DNA of 64,000 bases, taken from positions 41,110,833 through 41,174,832 of the forward strand of contig CATQJL010000112.1 in assembly GCA_958299035.1 (NCBI GenBank), written 5' to 3'. The position numbers and the translations under genes were made by a program. This DNA comes from Cylicocyclus nassatus. Its lineage: Eukaryota; Nematoda; Chromadorea; Rhabditida; Strongylidae. This document shows, one piece after another, positions 22,363 through 35,578 of the stretch. Position 1 is the stretch's first letter. Each line of letters begins with the position of its first letter. The notes below the pieces were generated by a model. That model was not told the origin of the DNA. It made no database searches and was given only the letters and a program-made list of their open reading frames with translations.

Positions 22363-22380
22363 TCCTCGGTAGTATAGTGG
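22363..22380 (+). pseudogene. 5' fragment of tRNA-Asp interrupted by MULE copy 2
   Basis: Same 18-nt fragment and same break point as at 17191-17208. Confidence 0.93.
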
Positions 22381-22650
22381 GGGGGGGGGGCAAGCGTTAT
22401 GGAGCAAAGCTATGCCGCACTCCCCTTCGGTATACCTTGCGGCGCAATTGCGCTGCGTCGCATGTAATTACGCCTGGAGGAGAGCTTGCGTTGCGGATTG
22501 GGCCACGCCCCCTTCGCTCCGCCCACATTCCAGCCTCATATGGAGCTGTGCATGCCCGACGCAATGTCCGATGAAATCTTTATGTGAAAGCAGCAAAAAA
22601 AGGGTGTAAAGGGAAAAGGAGATCAAAAAAGGAGATGAAGGCGCGAAATC
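22381..22650. repeat. left terminal inverted repeat of MULE copy 2
   Basis: Same as the left terminus of copy 1 with one additional G in the terminal run. Confidence 0.88.
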
Positions 22651-23330
22651 AATTCACAAACATATAAAAGGTGATCTGATGGTGGTATCACATCAGTCTC
22701 AGCAGTTTCTCTTTTATTTCTGGCCTTTTTTTTTGTAACCATTGCTTTGCATTCTTCACAAAAATTGTTTGAAAACAGTTTATCTTCGATTGTTTATGGT
22801 ATCTCACTCTCATTAATTTTTTTCCTAGTATTTTTCTGATGTCAGTTTCTCATGTTATTTTGATATCTAACATTTAATCCTCTTTTGTTTTCATCCTATC
22901 ATTTGAGAGTATTTTGGTTTCTATCCCTCGTTTGACTACTACACTTTTTCGTCGTATAGTGTTGCTAATCGCGATCGATAGGCTGAACGCTGACCTTTAC
23001 AGGTGAAAAGGCCATCGTCGCGCCTCGCAATGTGCCCTCAGGACGCGATCGAAGTGATAGAAGAAGGTTTTCGCTGGATAAAGCGAGAAGAAGACATTTT
23101 TGTGTATTGATTTTCGAGGATAATGAATATTCTGAAGTGTGGTGCAGGGAAGAGGAGGTAGAGGGAGGAGGGGGAGGGGAATAAGAGGAGGTAGAGGGAG
23201 GGGAGGAGGGGGTTGATCGAAAAAAGTTGAAAAAAAATGAGTAGAACTACATAAACACGAGTCTAGAGTCTCGAAATTCATTGATATATATCCAATATAA
23301 TCTGCTAAGATATAGGTACATACATAGAGC

Positions 23331-25301
23331 TCAGATGGCTTTGTCTGATGTGTATTTCGACATCTTTCTCAGATAATGCCCAACTTGGACGGTAGTTAGA
23401 TAAGGGCTGGCTCGAAGTTCCTCAAAAGTGTTCATAGCGCGATCCACTTTTTCACGGCGAATTCTATCGCGCTTCCTCAATGTTCTCCCTTCGCGAGGGT
23501 ACTGAAAAATGATGTTCGTCATGTTGGCAGAGTAGCTTATAGGCAACTCACCCTTTCCATCCTGGCAAGCTTTGCTTTTGCAACTGAAGTGAAGCTTCTG
23601 AACACAAGCAATAGGGATGCTAACGGTGGGTGCTTCTTCATGAGAATCTTCCGTAACCTTCCGTGATAATTCTCTGCCGCATTGGTGGTCCTTTCCTCGT
23701 GCACCATGTATTTGCACCACATGGACGAAAATGGTCCCGTAAGCCATGTTTCGTGCAAGTAGGTGAGGAAGTTCAGGCAAGCTCGAAAAGCGGGATGAGT
23801 CTCGTCTACCGGTGGTGTGCGCAGGGCATTTACTAGATAGAAGCAATTTCTCGGGAGGAAAGGTAGACCCTTCAAGGTCCGCCACCATCGGATTACCCCG
23901 CGATTGCGATTATCCCCTTTCAAGAATTGCAGTAAGCCCAGGCTGTTGCGTTTCCTAGCCCATGCTTGAGATAGATGCCAGGAACAGCCTTGAATAGAAA
24001 ATCGGGGGAAAACCCTACGGGCCGCATTGATCGCGGCCATCTCAAAATCCACAATGAGTCTAAATTGTGCAAGTTCCCCAGCATTCGTGTCGGCTCGCAG
24101 AAGCGCTTCTTTCAGATTCTCGAAGATAACGATGTAATCTTCCTCCCTTTTGTGTCGGGTGATGACGAACATGATCGGGACTTCTATCCCACCTCTACAG
24201 ACGCCGTGAATAGTGTAGACTTGGCCCTTTTCGACACGCACATGAGATCCGCGTTTATTACGCGGATTGAGTTGATGTACGCCATCCCCTATTAAGGCAT
24301 AAAGTCCGTTATCCATTGCGCGCTGAACTATCTCGTCTGACATGTAGATATGCATGTTGGGTTCCTGTAGCTTTAGAAATGCACTTCCGTCGGGTAGATT
24401 CCGTAGCTGCGTGTTCCATGTCAACATCTGGGATGGTCATCTTGACGGCCCTGCTGTATGCGGATCTTCTTGATTGGTAGCCTTTCCTGCAGAAATGTAG
24501 CAGGACTGTCAGTTGCTTTTCCGCGTCTTCCCAATTTAGCGTTTCGATCTGGTTGACTACGCCTGACCAGTAGCTTATCGAGGGCAGCAATGAAGCATTA
24601 GGGTTTCTTCTTACGTTTTGGAGACACTGAAAAGATAGAACCATACAGTGTTCTCAGACCTCTACCAGGTGGTCTACCTGATAGGATAGCCTTTCTGCCT
24701 GATCCCGTGCCCATTCGACCGGAAGGCAAAGATGATTGAGCATTGTGGGGTCTTCGAGGAACTCGTCCCCTTCTACCTGCAATGTCGATGTTCGTGGATG
24801 ACTACGTGGCTACGTAATATGTTTGCGCTCACCATTACTGCAGTATATTTCCTTAGCTTCTTGCACTGCATACAAACGTAAGAAGAGATATTTTCTCTGG
24901 CTGTTCTTCTGGCAAATTGGAAGACATAGGAGCGATGTCCACCGGGGATATTGTATATTAAAACTTTGTGAACTCCTTTTTTGCTTATCTCTTTCACACC
25001 TCTATATCGAGGTGCTTCTCTTCTGTTCGGAAATGCTGGCTGAGTCTCTTGTTCCAAGGTTCTTCTGGGTTGCTGAGGTAATTCATGAGCTAAGCCATTG
25101 CTCACATTATGGCAAGGGATGCTTCCGTAGTAGTATGCATAAGCCTGATATGGCGGGTGACCGTAGTAGTACTGTTGATAGTAAAGTGTATCCTGAGAGA
25201 ACACTGGATGAATCATAAACTAAGGGAAACTGAATGCTTACATGATGGTTGTATCCATAGAATTGGGGTAGGGGAACATCATCAGTCTGGTTGAAGGACA
25301 T
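23331..25301 (-). pseudogene. MULE transposase, copy 2 (two frameshifts)
   Basis: Same exon plan as copy 1: C-terminal exon 23331-23501, catalytic exon about 23552-24626 and zinc-finger frame 24773-25216. An 8-bp deletion near 24409 shifts the reading frame upstream of the catalytic residues. The exon is split into an upstream part (24309-24644 frame) and a downstream part (frame ending upstream near 24427). The frameshift after HRHCR is shared with copy 1 and so predates the duplication. No active transposase is expected from this copy. Confidence 0.85.
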
Positions 25302-25398
25302 TTGTGGTGACTGCGCTAGCTACTATCCAGGAATTTGCAAAACCTTTGCGGATGTTAGTATTGATTTCGCGCTCTTTTTTTTCTCACTTGTGATCTCC

Positions 25399-25666
25399 GA
25401 TTTCGCGCTTTCATCTCCTTTTTTGATGTCCTTTTTCCTTTATCCCCTCTTTTTTTGCTGCTTTCGCATAAAGATTTTAACGGACGTTGCGTCGAGCATG
25501 CACAGCTCCATATGAGGCAGGAATGTGGGCGGAGCGAAGGGGGCGTGGCCTAATCCGCAACGCAAGCTCTCCTCCAGGCGTAATTACATGCGACGCAGCG
25601 CAATTGCGCCGCAAGGTATACCGAAGGGAGATGCGGCACACCTTTGCTCCATAACGCGGCGCCGCC
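25399..25666. repeat. right terminal inverted repeat of MULE copy 2
   Basis: Same as the right terminus of copy 1; inverse partner of 22381-22650. Confidence 0.88.
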
Positions 25667-25729
25667 GTATAGTGGTGAGTATCCGCGTCTGTCACATGCG
25701 AGACCCGGGTTCAATTCCCGGCCGGGGAG
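25667..25729 (+). pseudogene. 3' fragment of tRNA-Asp after MULE copy 2
   Basis: Same fragment as at 20502-20564, beginning with the 9-bp target duplication. Confidence 0.92.
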
Positions 25730-26126
25730 AATCTTTTGCTCCTGACACAATGAACACTTCCAAGCGCTGAGATAAAAACGCTCTGATAGAAAGTTCTTTT
25801 CCATGATTTTTCTTTCCTCCACAAACATTGGCCAGCCCATTAAGCATTGTTAGTGAAGTAGCGCAAAAAGCTCGCATTTGCAAAACTCATTCCGTTGCCG
25901 GGAATCGAACCCGGGCCTTACGGGTGAGAGCCGTAAATCCTAACCACTAGACCACAACGGACTTACCGATTCCCTCATTGTGCCTGTTTTTGAGCACTTC
26001 TTATCGTTTCGCTATTTCTTCATACTCTGAATCATTGCCAGTAAAATAGTTCGAAAGAAATAACGGGGAATCCAGCTCGCACTCTACGATAAAGTGAAAA
26101 AGCGCCTTTAACAGAAGATAGACGGA

Positions 26127-29100
26127 TCCTCGGTAGTATAGTGGTGAGTATCCGCGTCTGTCACATGCGAGACCCGGGTTCAATTCCCGGCCGGGGAGAA
26201 TCTTTTGCTCCTGACACAATGAACACTTCCAAGCGCTGAGATAAAAACGCTCTGATAGAAAGTTCTTTTCCATGATTTTCCTTTCCTCCACAAACATTGG
26301 CCAGCCCATTAAGCATTGTTAGTGAAGTAGCGCAAAAAGCTCGCATTTGCAAAACTCATTCCGTTGCCGGGAATCGAACCCGGGCCTTACGGGTGAGAGC
26401 CGTAAATCCTAACCACTAGACCACAACGGACTTACCGATTCCCTCATTGTGCCTGTTTTTGAGCACTTCTTATCGTTTCGCTATTTCTTCATACTCTGAA
26501 TCATTGCCAGTAAAATAGTTCGAAAGAAATAACGGGGAATCCAGCTCGCACTCTACGATAAAGTGAAAAAGCGCCTTTAACAGAAGATAGACGGATCCTC
26601 GGTAGTATAGTGGTGAGTATCCGCGTCTGTCACATGCGAGACCCGGGTTCAATTCCCGGCCGGGGAGAATCTTTTGCTCCTGACACAATGAACACTTCCA
26701 AGCGCTGAGATAAAAACGCTCTGATAGAAAGTTCTTTTCCATGATTTTCCTTTCCTCCACAAACATTGGCCAGCCCATTAAGCATTGTTAGTGAAGTAGC
26801 GCAAAAAGCTCGCATTTGCAAAACTCATTCCGTTGCCGGGAATCGAACCCGGGCCTTACGGGTGAGAGCCGTAAATCCTAACCACTAGACCACAACGGAC
26901 TTACCGATTCCCTCATTGTGCCTGTTTTTGAGCACTTCTTATCGTTTCGCTATTTCTTCATACTCTGAATCATTGCCAGTAAAATAGTTCGAAAGAAATA
27001 ACGGGGAATCCAGCTCGCACTCTACGATAAAGTGAAAAAGCGCCTTTAACAGAAGATAGACGGATCCTCGGTAGTATAGTGGTGAGTATCCGCGTCTGTC
27101 ACATGCGAGACCCGGGTTCAATTCCCGGCCGGGGAGAATCTTTTGCTCCTGACACAATGAACACTTCCAAGCGCTGAGATAAAAACGCTCTGATAGAAAG
27201 TTCTTTTCCATGATTTTCCTTTCCTCCACAAACATTGGCCAGCCCATTAAGCATTGTTAGTGAAGTAGCGCAAAAAGCTCGCATTTGCAAAACTCATTCC
27301 GTTGCCGGGAATCGAACCCGGGCCTTACGGGTGAGAGCCGTAAATCCTAACCACTAGACCACAACGGACTTACCGATTCCCTCATTGTGCCTGTTTTTGA
27401 GCACTTCTTATCGTTTCGCTATTTCTTCATACTCTGAATCATTGCCAGTAAAATAGTTCGAAAGAAATAACGGGGAATCCAGCTCGCACTCTACGATAAA
27501 GTGAAAAAGCGCCTTTAACAGAAGATAGACGGATCTTCGGTAGTATAGTGGTGAGTATCCGCGTCTGTCACATGCGAGACCCGGGTTCAATTCCCGGCCG
27601 GGGAGAATCTTTTGCTCCTGACACAATGAACACTTCCAAGCGCTGAGATAAAAACGCTCTGATAGAAAGTTCTTTTCCATGATTTTCCTTTCCTCCACAA
27701 ACATTGGCCAGCCCATTAAGCATTGTTAGTGAAGTAGCGCAAAAAGCTCGCATTTGCAAAACTCATTCCGTTGCCGGGAATCGAACCCGGGCCTTACGGG
27801 TGAGAGCCGTAAATCCTAACCACTAGACCACAACGGACTTACCGATTCCCTCATTGTGCCTGTTTTTGAGCACTTCTTATCGTTTCGCTATTTCTTCATA
27901 CTCTGAATCATTGCCAGTAAAATAGTTCGAAAGAAATAACGGGGAATCCAGCTCGCACTCTACGATAAAGTGAAAAAGCGCCTTTAACAGAAGATAGACG
28001 GATCCTCGGTAGTATAGTGGTGAGTATCCGCGTCTGTCACATGCGAGACCCGGGTTCAATTCCCGGCCGGGGAGAATCTTTTGCTCCTGACACAATGAAC
28101 ACTTCCAAGCGCTGAGATAAAAACGCTCTGATAGAAAGTTCTTTTCCATGATTTTCCTTTCCTCCACAAACATTGGCCAGCCCATTAAGCATTGTTAGTG
28201 AAGTAGCGCAAAAAGCTCGCATTTGCAAAACTCATTCCGTTGCCGGGAATCGAACCCGGGCCTTACGGGTGAGAGCCGTAAATCCTAACCACTAGACCAC
28301 AACGGACTTACCGATTCCCTCATTGTGCCTGTTTTTGAGCACTTCTTATCGTTTCGCTATTTCTTCATACTCTGAATCATTGCCAGTAAAATAGTTCGAA
28401 AGAAATAACGGGGAATCCAGCTCGCACTCTACGATAAAGTGAAAAAGCGCCTTTAACAGAAGATAGACGGATCCTCGGTAGTATAGTGGTGAGTATCCGC
28501 GTCTGTCACATGCGAGACCCGGGTTCAATTCCCGGCCGGGGAGAATCTTTTGCTCCTGACACAATGAACACTTCCAAGCGCTGAGATAAAAACGCTCTGA
28601 TAGAAAGTTCTTTTCCATGATTTTCCTTTCCTCCACAAACATTGGCCAGCCCATTAAGCATTGTTAGTGAAGTAGCGCAAAAAGCTCGCATTTGCAAAAC
28701 TCATTCCGTTGCCGGGAATCGAACCCGGGCCTTACGGGTGAGAGCCGTAAATCCTAACCACTAGACCACAACGGACTTACCGATTCCCTCATTGTGCCTG
28801 TTTTTGAGCACTTCTTATCGTTTCGCTATTTCTTCATACTCTGAATCATTGCCAGTAAAATAGTTCGAAAGAAATAACGGGGAATCCAGCTCGCACTCTA
28901 CGATAAAGTGAAAAAGCGCCTTTAACAGAAGATAGACGGATCCTCGGTAGTATAGTGGTGAGTATCCGCGTCTGTCACATGCGAGACCCGGGTTCAATTC
29001 CCGGCCGGGGAGAATCTTTTGCTCCTGACACAATGAACACTTCCAAGCGCTGAGATAAAAACGCTCTGATAGAAAGTTCTTTTCCATGATTTTCCTTTCC

Positions 29101-32100
29101 TCCACAAACATTGGCCAGCCCATTAAGCATTGTTAGTGAAGTAGCGCAAAAAGCTCGCATTTGCAAAACTCATTCCGTTGCCGGGAATCGAACCCGGGCC
29201 TTACGGGTGAGAGCCGTAAATCCTAACCACTAGACCACAACGGACTTACCGATTCCCTCATTGTGCCTGTTTTTGAGCACTTCTTATCGTTTCGCTATTT
29301 CTTCATACTCTGAATCATTGCCAGTAAAATAGTTCGAAAGAAATAACGGGGAATCCAGCTCGCACTCTACGATAAAGTGAAAAAGCGCCTTTAACAGAAG
29401 ATAGACGGATCCTCGGTAGTATAGTGGTGAGTATCCGCGTCTGTCACATGCGAGACCCGGGTTCAATTCCCGGCCGGGGAGAATCTTTTGCTCCTGACAC
29501 AATGAACACTTCCAAGCGCTGAGATAAAAACGCTCTGATAGAAAGTTCTTTTCCATGATTTTCCTTTCCTCCACAAACATTGGCCAGCCCATTAAGCATT
29601 GTTAGTGAAGTAGCGCAAAAAGCTCGCATTTGCAAAACTCATTCCGTTGCCGGGAATCGAACCCGGGCCTTACGGGTGAGAGCCGTAAATCCTAACCACT
29701 AGACCACAACGGACTTACCGATTCCCTCATTGTGCCTGTTTTTGAGCACTTCTTATCGTTTCGCTATTTCTTCATACTCTGAATCATTGCCAGTAAAATA
29801 GTTCGAAAGAAATAACGGGGAATCCAGCTCGCACTCTACGATAAAGTGAAAAAGCGCCTTTAACAGAAGATAGACGGATCCTCGGTAGTATAGTGGTGAG
29901 TATCCGCGTCTGTCACATGCGAGACCCGGGTTCAATTCCCGGCCGGGGAGAATCTTTTGCTCCTGACACAATGAACACTTCCAAGCGCTGAGATAAAAAC
30001 GCTCTGATAGAAAGTTCTTTTCCATGATTTTCCTTTCCTCCACAAACATTGGCCAGCCCATTAAGCATTGTTAGTGAAGTAGCGCAAAAAGCTCGCATTT
30101 GCAAAACTCATTCCGTTGCCGGGAATCGAACCCGGGCCTTACGGGTGAGAGCCGTAAATCCTAACCACTAGACCACAACGGACTTACCGATTCCCTCATT
30201 GTGCCTGTTTTTGAGCACTTCTTATCGTTTCGCTATTTCTTCATACTCTGAATCATTGCCAGTAAAATAGTTCGAAAGAAATAACGGGGAATCCAGCTCG
30301 CACTCTACGATAAAGTGAAAAAGCGCCTTTAACAGAAGATAGACGGATCCTCGGTAGTATAGTGGTGAGTATCCGCGTCTGTCACATGCGAGACCCGGGT
30401 TCAATTCCCGGCCGGGGAGAATCTTTTGCTCCTGACACAATGAACACTTCCAAGCGCTGAGATAAAAACGCTCTGATAGAAAGTTCTTTTCCATGATTTT
30501 CCTTTCCTCCACAAACATTGGCCAGCCCATTAAGCATTGTTAGTGAAGTAGCGCAAAAAGCTCGCATTTGCAAAACTCATTCCGTTGCCGGGAATCGAAC
30601 CCGGGCCTTACGGGTGAGAGCCGTAAATCCTAACCACTAGACCACAACGGACTTACCGATTCCCTCATTGTGCCTGTTTTTGAGCACTTCTTATCGTTTC
30701 GCTATTTCTTCATACTCTGAATCATTGCCAGTAAAATAGTTCGAAAGAAATAACGGGGAATCCAGCTCGCACTCTACGATAAAGTGAAAAAGCGCCTTTA
30801 ACAGAAGATAGACGGATCCTCGGTAGTATAGTGGTGAGTATCCGCGTCTGTCACATGCGAGACCCGGGTTCAATTCCCGGCCGGGGAGAATCTTTTGCTC
30901 CTGACACAATGAACACTTCCAAGCGCTGAGATAAAAACGCTCTGATAGAAAGTTCTTTTCCATGATTTTCCTTTCCTCCACAAACATTGGCCAGCCCATT
31001 AAGCATTGTTAGTGAAGTAGCGCAAAAAGCTCGCATTTGCAAAACTCATTCCGTTGCCGGGAATCGAACCCGGGCCTTACGGGTGAGAGCCGTAAATCCT
31101 AACCACTAGACCACAACGGACTTACCGATTCCCTCATTGTGCCTGTTTTTGAGCACTTCTTATCGTTTCGCTATTTCTTCATACTCTGAATCATTGCCAG
31201 TAAAATAGTTCGAAAGAAATAACGGGGAATCCAGCTCGCACTCTACGATAAAGTGAAAAAGCGCCTTTAACAGAAGATAGACGGATCCTCGGTAGTATAG
31301 TGGTGAGTATCCGCGTCTGTCACATGCGAGACCCGGGTTCAATTCCCGGCCGGGGAGAATCTTTTGCTCCTGACACAATGAACACTTCCAAGCGCTGAGA
31401 TAAAAACGCTCTGATAGAAAGTTCTTTTCCATGATTTTCCTTTCCTCCACAAACATTGGCCAGCCCATTAAGCATTGTTAGTGAAGTAGCGCAAAAAGCT
31501 CGCATTTGCAAAACTCATTCCGTTGCCGGGAATCGAACCCGGGCCTTACGGGTGAGAGCCGTAAATCCTAACCACTAGACCACAACGGACTTACCGATTC
31601 CCTCATTGTGCCTGTTTTTGAGCACTTCTTATCGTTTCGCTATTTCTTCATACTCTGAATCATTGCCAGTAAAATAGTTCGAAAGAAATAACGGGGAATC
31701 CAGCTCGCACTCTACGATAAAGTGAAAAAGCGCCTTTAACAGAAGATAGACGGATCCTCGGTAGTATAGTGGTGAGTATCCGCGTCTGTCACATGCGAGA
31801 CCCGGGTTCAATTCCCGGCCGGGGAGAATCTTTTGCTCCTGACACAATGAACACTTCCAAGCGCTGAGATAAAAACGCTCTGATAGAAAGTTCTTTTCCA
31901 TGATTTTCCTTTCCTCCACAAACATTGAGTACTCTGCGTTGATACCACTGCTTAGTAGCGCAAAAAGCTCGCATTTGCAAAACTCATTCCGTTGCCGGGA
32001 ATCGAACCCGGGCCTTACGGGTGAGAGCCGTAAATCCTAACCACTAGACCACAACGGACTTACCGATTCCCTCATTGTGCCTGTTTTTGAGCACTTCTTA

Positions 32101-35100
32101 TCGTTTCGCTATTTCTTCATACTCTGAATCATTGCCAGTAAAATAGTTCGAAAGAAATAACGGGGAATCCAGCTCGCACTCTACGATAAAGTGAAAAAGC
32201 GCCTTTAACAGAAGATAGACGGATCCTCGGTAGTATAGTGGTGAGTATCCGCGTCTGTCACATGCGAGACCCGGGTTCAATTCCCGGCCGGGGAGAATCT
32301 TTTGCTCCTGACACAATGAACACTTCCAAGCGCTGAGATAAAAACGCTCTGATAGAAAGTTCTTTTCCATGATTTTCCTTTCCTCCACAAACATTGGCCA
32401 GCCCATTAAGCATTGTTAGTAAAGTAGCGCAAAAAGCTCGCATTTGCAAAACTCATTCCGTTGCCGGGAATCGAACCCGGGCCTTACGGGTGAGAGCCGT
32501 AAATCCTAACCACTAGACCACAACGGACTTACCGATTCCCTCATTGTGCCTGTTTTTGAGCACTTCTTATCGTTTCGCTATTTCTTCATACTCTGAATCA
32601 TTGCCAGTAAAATAGTTCGAAAGAAATAACGGGGAATCCAGCTCGCACTCTACGATAAAGTGAAAAAGCGCCTTTAACAGAAGATAGACGGATCCTCGGT
32701 AGTATAGTGGTGAGTATCCGCGTCTGTCACATGCGAGACCCGGGTTCAATTCCCGGCCGGGGAGAATCTTTTGCTCCTGACACAATGAACACTTCCAAGC
32801 GCTGAGATAAAAACGCTCTGATAGAAAGTTCTTTTCCATGATTTTCCTTTCCTCCACAAACATTGGCCAGCCCATTAAGCATTGTTAGTGAAGTAGCGCA
32901 AAAAGCTCGCATTTGCAAAACTCATTCCGTTGCCGGGAATCGAACCCGGGCCTTACGGGTGAGAGCCGTAAATCCTAACCACTAGACCACAACGGACTTA
33001 CCGATTCCCTCATTGTGCCTGTTTTTGAGCACTTCTTATCGTTTCGCTATTTCTTCATACTCTGAATCATTGCCAGTAAAATAGTTCGAAAGAAATAACG
33101 GGGAATCCAGCTCGCACTCTACGATAAAGTGAAAAAGCGCCTTTAACAGAAGATAGACGGATCCTCGGTAGTATAGTGGTGAGTATCCGCGTCTGTCACA
33201 TGCGAGACCCGGGTTCAATTCCCGGCCGGGGAGAATCTTTTGCTCCTGACACAATGAACACTTCCAAGCGCTGAGATAAAAACGCTCTGATAGAAAGTTC
33301 TTTTCCATGATTTTCCTTTCCTCCACAAACATTGGCCAGCCCATTAAGCATTGTTAGTGAAGTAGCGCAAAAAGCTCGCATTTGCAAAACTCATTCCGTT
33401 GCCGGGAATCGAACCCGGGCCTTACGGGTGAGAGCCGTAAATCCTAACCACTAGACCACAACGGACTTACCGATTCCCTCATTGTGCCTGTTTTTGAGCA
33501 CTTCTTATCGTTTCGCTATTTCTTCATACTCTGAATCATTGCCAGTAAAATAGTTCGAAAGAAATAACGGGGAATCCAGCTCGCACTCTACGATAAAGTG
33601 AAAAAGCGCCTTTAACAGAAGATAGACGGATCCTCGGTAGTATAGTGGTGAGTATCCGCGTCTGTCACATGCGAGACCCGGGTTCAATTCCTGGCCGGGG
33701 AGAATCTTTTGCTCCTGACACAATGAACACTTCCAAGCGCTGAGATAAAAACGCTCTGATAGAAAGTTCTTTTCCATGATTTTCCTTTCCTCCACAAACA
33801 TTGGCCAGCCCATTAAGCATTGTTAGTGAAGTAGCGCAAAAAGCTCGCATTTGCAAAACTCATTCCGTTGCCGGGAATCGAACCCGGGCCTTACGGGTGA
33901 GAGCCGTAAATCCTAACCACTAGACCACAACGGACTTACCGATTCCCTCATTGTGCCTGTTTTTGAGCACTTCTTATCGTTTCGCTATTTCTTCATACTC
34001 TGAATCATTGCCAGTAAAATAGTTCGAAAGAAATAACGGGGAATCCAGCTCGCACTCTACGATAAAGTGAAAAAGCGCCTTTAACAGAAGATAGACGGAT
34101 CCTCGGTAGTATAGTGGTGAGTATCCGCGTCTGTCACATGCGAGACCCGGGTTCAATTCCCGGCCGGGGAGAATCTTTTGCTCCTGACACAATGAACACT
34201 TCCAAGCGCTGAGATAAAAACGCTCTGATAGAAAGTTCTTTTCCATGATTTTCCTTTCCTCCACAAACATTGGCCAGCCCATTAAGCATTGTTAGTGAAG
34301 TAGCGCAAAAAGCTCGCATTTGCAAAACTCATTCCGTTGCCGGGAATCGAACCCGGGCCTTACGGGTGAGAGCCGTAAATCCTAACCACTAGACCACAAC
34401 GGACTTACCGATTCCCTCATTGTGCCTGTTTTTGAGCACTTCTTATCGTTTCGCTATTTCTTCATACTCTGAATCATTGCCAGTAAAATAGTTCGAAAGA
34501 AATAACGGGGAATCCAGCTCGCACTCTACGATAAAGTGAAAAAGCGCCTTTAACAGAAGATAGACGGATCCTCGGTAGTATAGTGGTGAGTATCCGCGTC
34601 TGTCACATGCGAGACCCGGGTTCAATTCCCGGCCGGGGAGAATCTTTTGCTCCTGACACAATGAACACTTCCAAGCGCTGAGATAAAAACGCTCTGATAG
34701 AAAGTTCTTTTCCATGATTTTCCTTTCCTCCACAAACATTGGCCAGCCCATTAAGCATTGTTAGTGAAGTAGCGCAAAAAGCTCGCATTTGCAAAACTCA
34801 TTCCGTTGCCGGGAATCGAACCCGGGCCTTACGGGTGAGAGCCGTAAATCCTAACCACTAGACCACAACGGACTTACCGATTCCCTCATTGTGCCTGTTT
34901 TTGAGCACTTCTTATCGTTTCGCTATTTCTTCATACTCTGAATCATTGCCAGTAAAATAGTTCGAAAGAAATAACGGGGAATCCAGCTCGCACTCTACGA
35001 TAAAGTGAAAAAGCGCCTTTAACAGAAGATAGACGGATCCTCGGTAGTATAGTGGTGAGTATCCGCGTCTGTCACATGCGAGACCCGGGTTCAATTCCCG

Positions 35101-35578
35101 GCCGGGGAGAATCTTTTGCTCCTGACACAATGAACACTTCCAAGCGCTGAGATAAAAACGCTCTGATAGAAAGTTCTTTTCCATGATTTTCCTTTCCTCC
35201 ACAAACATTGGCCAGCCCATTAAGCATTGTTAGTGAAGTAGCGCAAAAAGCTCGCATTTGCAAAACTCATTCCGTTGCCGGGAATCGAACCCGGGCCTTA
35301 CGGGTGAGAGCCGTAAATCCTAACCACTAGACCACAACGGACTTACCGATTCCCTCATTGTGCCTGTTTTTGAGCACTTCTTATCGTTTCGCTATTTCTT
35401 CATACTCTGAATCATTGCCAGTAAAATAGTTCGAAAGAAATAACGGGGAATCCAGCTCGCACTCTACGATAAAGTGAAAAAGCGCCTTTAACAGAAGATA
35501 GACGGATCCTCGGTAGTATAGTGGTGAGTATCCGCGTCTGTCACATGCGAGACCCGGGTTCAATTCCTGGCCGGGGAG
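26127..35578 (+). tRNA. 21 tRNA-Asp(GTC) genes of block 3
   Basis: Starts run every 469 bp from 26127 to 35507: 26127, 26596, 27065, 27534, 28003, 28472, 28941, 29410, 29879, 30348, 30817, 31286, 31755, 32224, 32693, 33162, 33631, 34100, 34569, 35038, 35507. The copy at 27534 has C3-to-T in the acceptor stem (a G-U pair remains). Copies at 33631 and 35507 share C-to-T in the 3' T stem (G-U). None of these changes touches the anticodon or destroys the fold. Confidence 0.95.
31928..31953. other. SMART-type PCR adapter embedded in the assembly (second site)
   Basis: Identical 26-mer in the same orientation as at 7597. It replaces 26 bp of the convergent spacer between tRNA-Asp (31755) and tRNA-Glu (31987). 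The unit length is again preserved. Confidence 0.95.

Larger units (their letters stand above)
20502..22380. repeat. tandem tRNA-Asp/tRNA-Glu array, block 2 (between the two MULEs)
   Basis: About four units lie between the transposon copies. The block starts with the 3' part of an interrupted tRNA-Asp (20502-20564) and ends with the 5' part of another (22363-22380). It contains three full tRNA-Asp and four tRNA-Glu copies, the first of which has lost 6 bp of its acceptor end. The distance between equivalent MULE ends (5172 bp) equals one element (3293) plus four units (1876) plus the 9-bp target duplication minus the 6-bp deletion. Confidence 0.96.
22381..25666 (-). mobile_element. MULE DNA transposon, copy 2 (segmental duplicate)
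   Basis: This 3286-bp copy is almost identical to copy 1. I see one extra G in the terminal run, an 8-bp deletion in the transposase (copy 1 has TCAGGCAC near 19236) and one A/G substitution near 24505. It lies at the same base of a tRNA-Asp gene with the same 9-bp duplication (22372-22380, 25667-25675). It therefore came from duplication of the occupied array segment rather than a new insertion. Confidence 0.93.

Noticed and set aside
22381..25666. Site-specific second insertion of the MULE into a tRNA gene
   Set aside because: The same insertion base and target duplication, near-identical sequence and spacing of whole units are better explained by duplication of the occupied segment.
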